From: Actinomycetota bacterium
GTDB taxonomy: Bacteria > Actinomycetota > Acidimicrobiia > Acidimicrobiales > Ilumatobacteraceae
Assembly (NCBI GenBank): GCA_026393575.1
Contig: JAPKZX010000028.1
Coordinates: forward strand, 1-34,493
Length of the DNA stretch: 34,493 nucleotides
Direction of reading: 5' to 3'
The notes beneath the pieces are model-generated. The model saw nothing but the letters and a program-made list of their open reading frames with translations. It was not told the DNA's origin and did not search any database. A program made the position numbers and the translations under genes. Positions 14,679-20,988 of the stretch are shown here, piece after piece (within the stretch, counting starts at the first letter, position 1; each line of letters starts with the position of its first letter).

Positions 14679-16142
14679 TTATTCGGCTGCTTCAGCAGGT
14701 GCGTCAGCAACAACAGAGGCAGGTGCTTCTGTAATGACTTCCACAGGCGCTTCAGTCACGACCGGTGCAGGTGCTTCAGCAACGGCTGGTACAGGCACTT
14801 CAGACTCAACTGGTGTACTGGTGCTCTTAGGGGCAGCAGTTACGTCTTTGTCCTTCTTGGGTCCACGTGGGCCCTTTGCATCTGCGGTCTTGTTGACATC
14901 AGACGCACGCTTGCGTGTCCCTTTGTCGTTGCGCGGTGCTTGAAGTGGACGTGGTGCACGAGCCTTCGGATCAACAACAATGCCGAACAACAATGCCAAT
15001 TGGGGCATCAGTGGTCCGAGGCGTGTGATCGTCTTTGTGAGCTCTTCAGAAACAACTGCAGGAATCGCTGGTGGCAATACTTTTCCATGGATAGGGGAGA
15101 ACGCAGCAGCCTCAAGAAGTGCGATCCATCGTTCTGCTGGTGCATCGGGTGTAAGTCCAAGAACGGTGGCGTCTGTGAGCTGTACAGCGAGTGCTGGTGG
15201 GAAAGGCAGTCCAGCCTTTGGTGGCTGTGAAGACAAACGAAGCGCACGAACAACACGACCAACGGTCATCGCTGCAGTGATGTCTTCAAACCAGTTCTTT
15301 GTTTCTGTTTCTTGACGAACGACTAACGCTTGTTTCATCTTGGCTACTAGACCACGTGTTGCTTCATCGATGGCTACCAACTGGTCAGCAGTGACAACGA
15401 TGGAACGAAGGTCCCGTACATCAACTTCTTCGATGATCTTTTCTGCAGACAAGGCTTTGTCGCGCCATTCGGCTACACGAAGACGGGGGAGCAACTGCTC
15501 AGCGATCTGAATGAGACCATCCGCTGGCACTTTCTCGCGACCTTCCGAAACAGCCTTCTTGTTTTGCTCTTCGATAGCTGCGCGAACAGCCGGTACACCA
15601 CCGATGAGGACTTTCTCGGCGATAGTGCGATGTGCCTCTGGTAATTCAGCAAGCACTGCATCGACATTGACGCGCAACGGACGAATTCGTTTTGCTTTCG
15701 GGCGCTGTGGCAACTCTGGTGGTGCGTCAAAGAACTGACGGCGAGGACGATCGGTTTTTGCATCGCCACCTTCGCGACGTGCGCCATCTTTGCGCTCACC
15801 ACGAGGGCGGTCACCATCACGACGTGGACCTTTGCGCTTGTCACCGTCACGAGGACCTTTTTTGCGCAACTGCTGAGTGACAGCTTCAAATGGCTTATCC
15901 GAAGGGAGGATCTCGAGCAGACCGCTACGTTCGGCCTTCTTTTTTGTAGGAGCGATGGCGAGCACACGTGTGCCGTCCAAGTCCTTCTCTACGTCTGCGA
16001 CAACTACGTCGTTCACTGAGGTGTTGGATGGGACAAGCGTGTCAGCAACTTCGCCTTTGGGCTCACGGGCACCGGCTGCACGCCAGGTCCATGTGCCGTC
16101 GGGGCGTTTGCTTGTGAGTTGAATCTCGAGACGACGTGACAT
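14679..16142 (-). CDS. Large charged conserved hypothetical protein with Ala/Pro/Val-rich tail
   Basis: A 487-residue protein of unknown function. Residues 1-90 form a compact, beta-rich head beginning M-S-R-R-L-E-I-Q-L-T (possibly an OB-like nucleic-acid-binding fold; inference). A linker of about 50 residues is packed with Arg, Lys, Asp and Gly (R-R-D-G-D-R-P-R-G-E type), as in RNA-binding proteins. Residues about 150-400 are helical. The last 60 residues are low complexity, with repeats of E-A-P-x-x-V-V/I-x-E-A-P-x. I recall similar proteins from Acidimicrobiia but know no experimental function. Start: ATG 16142 lies 9 nt after TAGCGT; a GTG two codons upstream (16148) is only 3 nt away and less likely. 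Divergent from the gamma-carbonic-anhydrase-like gene. Confidence 0.75.
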   Translation of the reverse strand: MSRRLEIQLTSKRPDGTWTWRAAGAREPKGEVADTLVPSNTSVNDVVVADVEKDLDGTRVLAIAPTKKKAERSGLLEILPSDKPFEAVTQQLRKKGPRDGDKRKGPRRDGDRPRGERKDGARREGGDAKTDRPRRQFFDAPPELPQRPKAKRIRPLRVNVDAVLAELPEAHRTIAEKVLIGGVPAVRAAIEEQNKKAVSEGREKVPADGLIQIAEQLLPRLRVAEWRDKALSAEKIIEEVDVRDLRSIVVTADQLVAIDEATRGLVAKMKQALVVRQETETKNWFEDITAAMTVGRVVRALRLSSQPPKAGLPFPPALAVQLTDATVLGLTPDAPAERWIALLEAAAFSPIHGKVLPPAIPAVVSEELTKTITRLGPLMPQLALLFGIVVDPKARAPRPLQAPRNDKGTRKRASDVNKTADAKGPRGPKKDKDVTAAPKSTSTPVESEVPVPAVAEAPAPVVTEAPVEVITEAPASVVADAPAEAAE

Positions 16143-16151
16143 AGGCACTTG

Positions 16152-16157
16152 ACGCTA
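16152..16157 (-). promoter_or_regulatory. -10-like TAGCGT for the 487-residue protein gene
   Basis: On the minus strand TAGCGT is followed by 9 nt to ATG 16142, or 3 nt to GTG 16148. It is part of a 71-bp divergent promoter region. Confidence 0.4.
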
Positions 16158-16173
16158 TCTCGGAAAAACCCAA

Positions 16174-16186
16174 TGACCATCGGTCA
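16174..16186. promoter_or_regulatory. Inverted repeat in divergent promoter, possible operator
   Basis: TGACC (16174-16178) and GGTCA (16182-16186) are perfect inverted arms around 3 bp. It sits between the two divergent -10-like hexamers and would suit a dimeric regulator; no regulator is identified. Confidence 0.3.
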
Positions 16187-16202
16187 CAGTGCTTCCACTT
16201 GC

Positions 16203-16208
16203 TACCTT
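16203..16208 (+). promoter_or_regulatory. -10-like TACCTT for the gamma-carbonic-anhydrase-like gene
   Basis: TACCTT is followed by 5 nt and ATG 16214. It supports ATG 16214 over an in-frame TTG at 16199. Confidence 0.45.
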
Positions 16209-16213
16209 GTGGC

Positions 16214-16732
16214 ATGCCTATCTACGCGCTCGGTGACCAAGTTCCATCCATAGACCCCACGGCCTATGTCCATCCTGATGCAGTCATTATTGGCTCTGTC
16301 ACTATCGGAGCAAATTCGTCTATTTGGCCTGGCGCAGTGTTGCGCGGGGACGACGGCGCAATCGTGATTGGTGCACGCACCAGCATTCAAGACGGAACCG
16401 TTGTGCACACAACTCCATTCAGCCACACGACCGTGGGCGATGACTGCGTGATTGGCCACATCGTGCATCTTGAAGGCTGCATTATTGAAAACGGTGCACA
16501 GGTGTCTTCAGGCTCAGTTGTTCTTCACAGGGCAGTGATCAGTTCGGGCTCCATAGTTGCGGCCAATGCAGTGGTACTGAACGACACGGTTGTTCCACCA
16601 GGGGCACTCGCAGTCGGCGCTCCAGCAGTCATCAAGGAAAATCGCGCACGGCAAGGCGATATCGATATCGCAGTGCAGGCGTACCTACACAAAGGCGACA
16701 GATTCAAAAAAGAGTTGCGTCGCATTGACTAG
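16214..16732 (+). CDS. Gamma-carbonic-anhydrase-like hexapeptide-repeat protein
   Basis: A 172-residue left-handed beta-helix protein of the gamma-carbonic anhydrase/PaaY/YrdA family. Repeats of I/V-G-x-x-x-x-I fill residues 20-135, with W-P-G-A-V-L-R-G-D and I-Q-D-G-T-V-V-H typical of the family. Zinc ligands in true enzymes are three His spaced n, n+17, n+22. Here His65 and His82 are present but the third position is Glu87 (in G-H-I-V-H-L-E-G-C), with a His at 85 nearby. Whether it binds metal or hydrates CO2 is therefore open. ATG 16214 gives the usual start M-P-I-Y. prmA begins inside its last codons. Confidence 0.9.
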   Translation: MPIYALGDQVPSIDPTAYVHPDAVIIGSVTIGANSSIWPGAVLRGDDGAIVIGARTSIQDGTVVHTTPFSHTTVGDDCVIGHIVHLEGCIIENGAQVSSGSVVLHRAVISSGSIVAANAVVLNDTVVPPGALAVGAPAVIKENRARQGDIDIAVQAYLHKGDRFKKELRRID

Positions 16733-17549
16733 CGACAACACAGAAGTTTGGTCTCTGGTTGACATCTCTCTTCCTGTGTCGCAATCAGAACTAGTCTCAG
16801 ACACTCTTTGGGCAATGGGGGTTGTAGCCATTGAGGAGATTCAGGGCGACAACGACACCGTGACACTTCGTACAAGCATGGGGGAGAACCCAACAGACGA
16901 CATTGCACTTCTCGTCCATCAGTATCCATTTGTATCGATTTCGTTAGTTGACATCGCTCGTACTGTTGCAGACACATGGCGTGCGCATGCAGAACCCACC
17001 TGGGTGACCGAAGATGTGGTGTTTGTCCCCACGTGGTTACCAGCACCTCCTGCGCTCCATCAGATTTTTATTGAGCCACTCGACACATTTGGTCTCGGCA
17101 ATCACCCGACAACTGTTGCTGCTATGCAACTTGCGTTACAGCATGTTGTTCCGGCAACTCATGTACTCGATCTTGGAAGTGGCTCAGGAATTCTTGGAAT
17201 TGCACTGAGCAAGATTCTCGGGTGCAGGGGATCAGCCTTCGATATCGCATCAGGCGCGCGCAATGTCTTGAAAGAGAACTGCAAAAGTAACCATGTTGAG
17301 AATGTCGCGTGGACTGATTCTTATGAGACCGAAACGTACGACGCCGTTATCGCAAATATCTTGGCGCCGGTACTACGTGAATTGGCTGGCGTTATTCATG
17401 ACGTTACTCAAACCAATGGTGTGATCATTTTGAGTGGTATGCGCGATGACCAAGTGGAAGATGTTCTCGCATGTTTTGATTCGTGCGTCGAAGTAGGCAA
17501 GGTTTCCATCGATGGATGGAGCGCCGTTGCTTTAGAAAAAGTGAACTAA
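16725..17549 (+). CDS. prmA: Ribosomal protein L11 methyltransferase-like (PrmA)
   Basis: PrmA trimethylates ribosomal protein L11 using S-adenosylmethionine. The 274-residue product has a divergent N-terminal substrate-recognition domain and a class I methyltransferase domain with F-G-L-G-N-H-P-T-T (the family F-G-T-G-x-H-x-T-T), V-L-D-L-G-S-G-S-G-I-L-G-I as motif I, and A-N-I-L-A-P-V-L as the N-P-P-Y-like motif. A TTG at 16725 gives a family-length protein, overlaps the preceding gene by 8 nt and has an AAGAG-like ribosome site 10 nt upstream; earlier in-frame starts from 16590 lie deep in the carbonic-anhydrase gene. The start is the least certain part. The stop shares CTAA bases (17546-17549) with whiB. 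Confidence 0.88.
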   Translation: MTSDNTEVWSLVDISLPVSQSELVSDTLWAMGVVAIEEIQGDNDTVTLRTSMGENPTDDIALLVHQYPFVSISLVDIARTVADTWRAHAEPTWVTEDVVFVPTWLPAPPALHQIFIEPLDTFGLGNHPTTVAAMQLALQHVVPATHVLDLGSGSGILGIALSKILGCRGSAFDIASGARNVLKENCKSNHVENVAWTDSYETETYDAVIANILAPVLRELAGVIHDVTQTNGVIILSGMRDDQVEDVLACFDSCVEVGKVSIDGWSAVALEKVN

Positions 17550-17851
17550 GAGATATTTCTTGCGCGCACACCAATAGGTGCGATCAATCGATAACCAGCG
17601 GCATGACGCTCTTCTTCTGATTCGCCACCCCAGAATCCGTATTCACGATTACGTCGTGCAAAGTCTCTGCATTCGAACATGACTGGACATGCGTTGCACA
17701 CTTCTCGAGCTTGTGCTTCACGTCGTTCACGGGCTTGAGGTCGTTCTGCAGCAGGGGGAAAGAACACTGCAGACAAACCACGACATTCGGCAGTGACAGA
17801 CCAGGACGTGTCGTCCCATTCTCTGAAAGAAAACAATTCTCCGATGGCCAT
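17546..17851 (-). CDS. WhiB family iron-sulfur transcriptional regulator
   Basis: WhiB proteins are small actinobacterial regulators that hold a [4Fe-4S] cluster and bind the RNA polymerase sigma subunit. The 101-residue product has the four cluster cysteines (Cys23 in A-E-C-R-G, then Cys52, Cys55 and Cys61 in V-C-N-A-C-P-V-M-F-E-C) and the G-F-W-G-G-E turn (72-77), followed by E-E-E-R. A Phe takes the place of the usual Val/Ile in G-V-W-G-G. ATG 17851 is preferred: a GGGGG Shine-Dalgarno lies 5 nt upstream; an in-frame TTG at 17887 would add 12 residues. Its clade (WhiA-E type) cannot be told here. It is convergent with prmA. Confidence 0.95.
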   Translation of the reverse strand: MAIGELFSFREWDDTSWSVTAECRGLSAVFFPPAAERPQARERREAQAREVCNACPVMFECRDFARRNREYGFWGGESEEERHAAGYRLIAPIGVRARNIS

Positions 17852-17883
17852 GGTTGCCCCCAACTTCGCCGCGCTTAGACCCC

Positions 17884-17889
17884 ACAATA
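17884..17889 (-). promoter_or_regulatory. -10-like TATTGT for whiB
   Basis: TATTGT on the minus strand lies 32 nt before ATG 17851. This gives a leader with a GGGGG ribosome site, so whiB is one of the few leadered genes here. Confidence 0.35.
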
Positions 17890-17928
17890 GCGGAATTGAT
17901 CAACCAGTCAATTCCGTGCCCCACGGAC

Positions 17929-18975
17929 TCAGAGAAGGCTACGCACGCCAGCAGCAAAACGATCGACGTCAGCCTCTGAGGTATCCCAGGAGGTCATCCA
18001 GCGCACCTGAGACCTGCTGAGGTCCCAATCCCAGAAGAAGCTCCACTCCTGCAGGGCAAGCCGTGCCTCAGACGGGAGGAGGGGGTACATGCTGTTCACC
18101 GCCGGCTTCACCATCTCGAGACTTGAGATATCTGAGAGGTGGTCATAAAGGCGAGAGGCCATGGCGTTTGCATGCGAGGCGGTTTCAAGCCACAAGCCAT
18201 CTGACAAGGCTTCAACAAACTGAGCCGCAACGTAACGCATCTTTGATGGCAGTTGCGTGTTTTGCTTGCGAATGAACTCAGCACGAGGCGAAGCAACTCC
18301 ACGGCGCAAGAGAACTGCTTCAGCACCCATCATGGCGTTCTTTGTGCCGCCGAACGAGACCACATCAACACCGGCCCCAAACGTTTGCGCACGGAAGGTA
18401 GCGGCATCACCACCAAGTGCAGCAGTTGCATTCGATATGCGTGCGCCATCTAAATGAACTCGCATTCCATACGAGTGTGCGACATCACACAATGTTTTGA
18501 TTTCGTCGATGGAGTACAACGTTCCAAGTTCAGTGGCTTGAGTTATTGAAACAACACCAGGTTGCACATGATGCACATTGCCAAGTGCTCCGGCGAGAGC
18601 GTGTACATGTTCCGGAATCACCTTTGCATCTGGCGCAGGGACGTCTTGCAATTTGATTCCCAGCGCATGTTCAGGTGCACCAGTCTCGTCAACATGAATA
18701 TGTGCCCATTCAGAACAGATCACAGACTCGGCCGGTCCGAGCAAACTTCCGAGAGCAACAATGTTTGAGCCGGTGCCATTAAAAGTGAACAAGACCTCAA
18801 CATCTTCGTCGCAGAGATTCTGGAACAGTGCGACAGCTTTCTTTGTGTGCTCGTCACCGCCATATGCGCGAACATGGCCAGCGTTAGCGCGTTGAACGGC
18901 TTCGAGATACCGCGGGTGGGTGCCACTGAAGTTGTCACTTGCAAAGAATCGTTCGGGTGCTGGAGGAAATGCCAC
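17929..18975 (-). CDS. Low-specificity threonine aldolase-type PLP enzyme
   Basis: A 348-residue fold-type I PLP enzyme of the beta-eliminating lyase/threonine aldolase family, which cleaves L-threonine or allo-threonine into glycine and acetaldehyde. The start carries F-A-S-D-N-F-S-G-T-H-P (residues 11-21), close to the S-D-N-x-x-G-x-H-P motif. H-L-D-G-A-R (174-179) holds the cofactor Asp176, and S-F-G-G-T-K-N-A (207-214) holds the Schiff-base Lys212. The GTG start has TAAGGT 7 nt upstream. Glycine formed here could feed the cleavage system encoded downstream, a pathway link by inference. It shares a 32-bp divergent promoter region with the zinc-finger protein gene. Confidence 0.93.
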   Translation of the reverse strand: MAFPPAPERFFASDNFSGTHPRYLEAVQRANAGHVRAYGGDEHTKKAVALFQNLCDEDVEVLFTFNGTGSNIVALGSLLGPAESVICSEWAHIHVDETGAPEHALGIKLQDVPAPDAKVIPEHVHALAGALGNVHHVQPGVVSITQATELGTLYSIDEIKTLCDVAHSYGMRVHLDGARISNATAALGGDAATFRAQTFGAGVDVVSFGGTKNAMMGAEAVLLRRGVASPRAEFIRKQNTQLPSKMRYVAAQFVEALSDGLWLETASHANAMASRLYDHLSDISSLEMVKPAVNSMYPLLPSEARLALQEWSFFWDWDLSRSQVRWMTSWDTSEADVDRFAAGVRSLL

Positions 18976-18982
18976 AACAATG

Positions 18983-18988
18983 ACCTTA
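18983..18988 (-). promoter_or_regulatory. -10-like TAAGGT for the threonine aldolase gene
   Basis: On the minus strand TAAGGT is followed by 7 nt and GTG 18975, with no ribosome site. It lies 7 bp from the divergent hexamer at 18996. Confidence 0.5.
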
Positions 18989-18995
18989 CCTGTCG

Positions 18996-19001
18996 TACCA
19001 T
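18996..19001 (+). promoter_or_regulatory. -10-like TACCAT for the zinc-finger/coiled-coil gene
   Basis: TACCAT is followed by 6 nt and ATG 19008. Its last two bases enter the palindrome at 19000-19017. Confidence 0.45.
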
Positions 19002-19017
19002 TTCGTCATGACGAAAT
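19000..19017. promoter_or_regulatory. 18-bp perfect palindrome over a start codon, possible operator
   Basis: ATTTCGTCA followed by its exact reverse complement TGACGAAAT, centred on the CATG that holds the ATG at 19008. A bound dimer would block initiation from the hexamer at 18996 and perhaps affect the divergent aldolase promoter. No regulator is identified. Confidence 0.45.
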
Positions 19018-19385
19018 CACCAGAGGCATCAGGACAGCGGGGGAAAGACAGCCGTTGCCGATGGTGTCGACATGTTTTGGCCCAATCCGATGGACCCGGT
19101 CGCAAGAAAGAATTCTGCAGTCAGAAATGTAGGCAATGGGATTGGGTTGCACGCCAACGAGCTACGGAACTCGAATTGTCCGAGAACGAACTTGTGGTGA
19201 CACGTGATGAGCTCGACACATTGAAAGATCAGATTTATGTTTTGCATTGTGCAGTCATTGATGCGCGCACAGATCTGGTAGCCGGACGCCATACAAAGGA
19301 CAGTCTGCTGGAGATGGTCAATTGGCTTTTGGAGGCCGCAGACCCCGTGGCCGCCGCTTCGTTATCTCCATCACTTCGCCCATAA
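19008..19385 (+). CDS. Small zinc-finger/coiled-coil protein
   Basis: A 125-residue protein of unknown function. The N-terminus holds Cys17-x-x-Cys20 and Cys37-x3-Cys41 in C-R-W-C and E-F-C-S-Q-K-C-R-Q-W, a probable zinc site. Basic residues around G-R-K-K and the following W-V-A-R-Q-R-A suggest nucleic acid contact (inference). Residues about 50-105 form a charged coiled coil. I recall similar short proteins in many actinobacteria, without a known role. The start ATG sits in an 18-bp palindrome and follows TACCAT by 6 nt, so the mRNA should be leaderless. It diverges from the threonine aldolase gene. The C-terminal 20 residues are low complexity (Ala, Ser, Pro). Confidence 0.72.
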   Translation: MTKSPEASGQRGKDSRCRWCRHVLAQSDGPGRKKEFCSQKCRQWDWVARQRATELELSENELVVTRDELDTLKDQIYVLHCAVIDARTDLVAGRHTKDSLLEMVNWLLEAADPVAAASLSPSLRP

Positions 19386-19403
19386 TCTCCGTTATGTAAT
19401 TTA

Positions 19404-19423
19404 TGTGGAAAGCAATATCCACA
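19404..19423. other. Inverted repeat in the gap 19386-19501
   Basis: TGTGGA (19404-19409) and TCCACA (19418-19423) can pair around 8 nt, 18 nt after the zinc-finger gene stop. No T-run follows, so a terminator role is doubtful. Nothing else but the hexamer at 19490 was seen in this 116-nt gap. Confidence 0.25.
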
Positions 19424-19489
19424 ACGGTTAGCCAGCCTGATATCCCCCAGACCCATGGTCTCAATGTCATGTGTCTTCGTCGCCGCACC

Positions 19490-19495
19490 TAAGGT
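19490..19495 (+). promoter_or_regulatory. -10-like TAAGGT for the PLP lyase gene
   Basis: TAAGGT is followed by 6 nt and ATG 19502. It is the same hexamer as that of the threonine aldolase gene. Confidence 0.5.
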
Positions 19496-19501
19496 CGCTT
19501 T

Positions 19502-20752
19502 ATGAGTATTCGTTCATTAGGAGACGGCCAACCAGTCGAAAAAGTTCTTGCTTCTATGGAGGCCATGCGCACAGACGACGTGCGCTGGCGCGATGGCAAA
19601 TGCTTCACATTGGCTTACAGCGCCGGACCTGAGGCTCTGGCGCTCGCTGAAGAGGCATACCGCCGATTCTCCGGTGAGAACGCTCTGAATACAGCCGCCT
19701 TCCCTTCCCTTCGCGTCATGCAACAAGATGTCGTAGACACGGCCAGTGGTTGGGTACATGGTGATGACACCACTGCAGGATTCATGACATCGGGCGGCAC
19801 AGAGAGCCTGGTGCTCGCAGTTCGAGCAGCCCAAAAACGCGCTCAACGCGAAGGACGCAATCTCTCGAATATGAACGTGGTGCTCCCCTCGTCTGCGCAC
19901 GCGGCATTGGAAAAAGGCGCGGACTACTTCCAAGTCGAAAGTCGTCGCGTTGCTGTCGGTGCAGATTGGCGAGCCGACGTCGGCGCAATGTCAAATGCAA
20001 TCGATGATGAAACAATCCTCGTTGTTGGTTCTGCACCGCAGTATCCGCAAGGAGTTGTAGATCCCATTGCCGACATCGCATCACTTGCAAAAGAGCGAAA
20101 CATTAACTGCCATGTGGACGCATGTATGGGCGGCGTAACGCTCACCTATTTGGAACGACTTGGAGAAATGATTACGCCTTGGGATTTTCGATGCGACGGC
20201 GTGACATCAATATCGATTGACTTGCACAAGTACGGATACACATCCAAAGGCTCTGGTGTACTCCTCCATCGCAACAAGCAATTGCGAAGTGACCAAACTT
20301 TCATTACGAATAATTGGCTTGGCGGCATGTACGGCTCGTCAGGAATCTTGGGAACAAAGTCTGGTGGACCGATTGCATCATCATGGGCCGTCATGCATCA
20401 CCTCGGTGACGACGGATACTTGCGCGTTACTCGCAGCGCACGAGAATCAACAGTTCGTATCGCTGAACATATTCAGAAGCACCCAGCACTCGAGTTGCGT
20501 GCGTATCCCGATTCCACTCTCCTCTCCTTCGGGGTCACCGATGTAAATCGTCATGACGTTTTTGCCATAGCAGACACCCTGATCTCGTACGGCTGGTACA
20601 TGGATCGCCAAACTCCGCCAGACAGCGTTCACCTCACTGTCAACGCAGTTCACGCTCCATTGGTGGATGAGTTCCTCGCAGACCTTGACCGGGCCGTCAT
20701 CGAGTCTGTGGGCGGCAGTGGCACAGCTGGGGCCTACGCCACCACGGAGTAA
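19502..20752 (+). CDS. Sphingosine-1-phosphate-lyase/decarboxylase-like PLP enzyme
   Basis: A 416-residue group II decarboxylase-family PLP enzyme. T-S-G-G-T-E-S (residues 96-102) binds the cofactor phosphate, H-V-D-A-C (204-208) holds the pyridine-binding Asp206, and S-I-D-L-H-K-Y-G-Y (237-245) carries the Schiff-base Lys243. The H-K-Y-G-Y-T-x-K-G pattern and the short length resemble sphingosine-1-phosphate lyases more than glutamate decarboxylases, yet bacteria rarely make sphingoid bases, so the real substrate may be another amino-alcohol phosphate or amino acid. ATG 19502 has TAAGGT 6 nt upstream. It lies upstream of the glycine riboswitch-gcvP unit but seems to have its own transcript. 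Confidence 0.85.
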   Translation: MSIRSLGDGQPVEKVLASMEAMRTDDVRWRDGKCFTLAYSAGPEALALAEEAYRRFSGENALNTAAFPSLRVMQQDVVDTASGWVHGDDTTAGFMTSGGTESLVLAVRAAQKRAQREGRNLSNMNVVLPSSAHAALEKGADYFQVESRRVAVGADWRADVGAMSNAIDDETILVVGSAPQYPQGVVDPIADIASLAKERNINCHVDACMGGVTLTYLERLGEMITPWDFRCDGVTSISIDLHKYGYTSKGSGVLLHRNKQLRSDQTFITNNWLGGMYGSSGILGTKSGGPIASSWAVMHHLGDDGYLRVTRSARESTVRIAEHIQKHPALELRAYPDSTLLSFGVTDVNRHDVFAIADTLISYGWYMDRQTPPDSVHLTVNAVHAPLVDEFLADLDRAVIESVGGSGTAGAYATTE

Positions 20753-20774
20753 TCACTCGACACGGCTCACCGAC

Positions 20775-20780
20775 TACGGT
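20775..20780 (+). promoter_or_regulatory. -10-like TACGGT for the riboswitch-gcvP transcript
   Basis: TACGGT ends 10 nt before the first riboswitch helix, which would place the start of transcription near 20787, just ahead of the aptamer. Confidence 0.45.
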
Positions 20781-20790
20781 GTAAGAAAAC

Positions 20791-20961
20791 GTCTACTTGG
20801 GAGAGTGTGTTTCATCTGAAACACCGCCGAAGGAGCAACCACCCCGGAATCTCTCAGGCACAGGGACCAGGTAGACGCCGAACGCTGGAAAGAGAGGGCT
20901 CGCCCTCCGCCGACGGGGAAAGCCACGCAAGTGGTGAAGCTCTCAGGCACAAACGACAGCG
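20791..20961 (+). promoter_or_regulatory. Tandem glycine riboswitch upstream of gcvP
   Basis: Two consecutive glycine aptamers. Aptamer 1: P1 strands GTCTAC (20791-20796) and GTAGAC (20871-20876) enclose a G-G-G-A-G-A-G segment, the core CCGCCGAAGGAGCAA and TCTCTCAGGCAC. Aptamer 2: P1 CGCTG (20883-20887) with CAGCG (20957-20961), GGAAAGAGAG, CCGCCGACGGGGAAAGCC and GCTCTCAGGCACAAACGACAG. These are the conserved bases of the family, which binds glycine and usually turns on gcv genes. The platform after aptamer 2 is only 27 nt, without terminator or T-run; the gcvP ribosome site GGAG (20980-20983) lies in it, so control of translation is inferred. Confidence 0.95.
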
Positions 20962-20988
20962 GGGGTATCAGAGTCCATCGGAGCAACC

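Noticed and set aside
14616-15315. Plus-strand ORFs over the tail of the 487-residue protein gene
   Set aside because: Low-complexity Cys/Arg- or Ala/Thr/Gly-rich shadow translations of the Ala/Pro/Val repeat; no start signals or domains.
16590-16724. Upstream extension of prmA to 16590
   Set aside because: Lies inside the gamma-carbonic-anhydrase-like gene in another frame and gives a non-family N-terminus; TTG 16725 fits better.
20962-20988. Intrinsic terminator in the riboswitch platform
   Set aside because: No stable hairpin followed by a T-run was seen; the region is too short.
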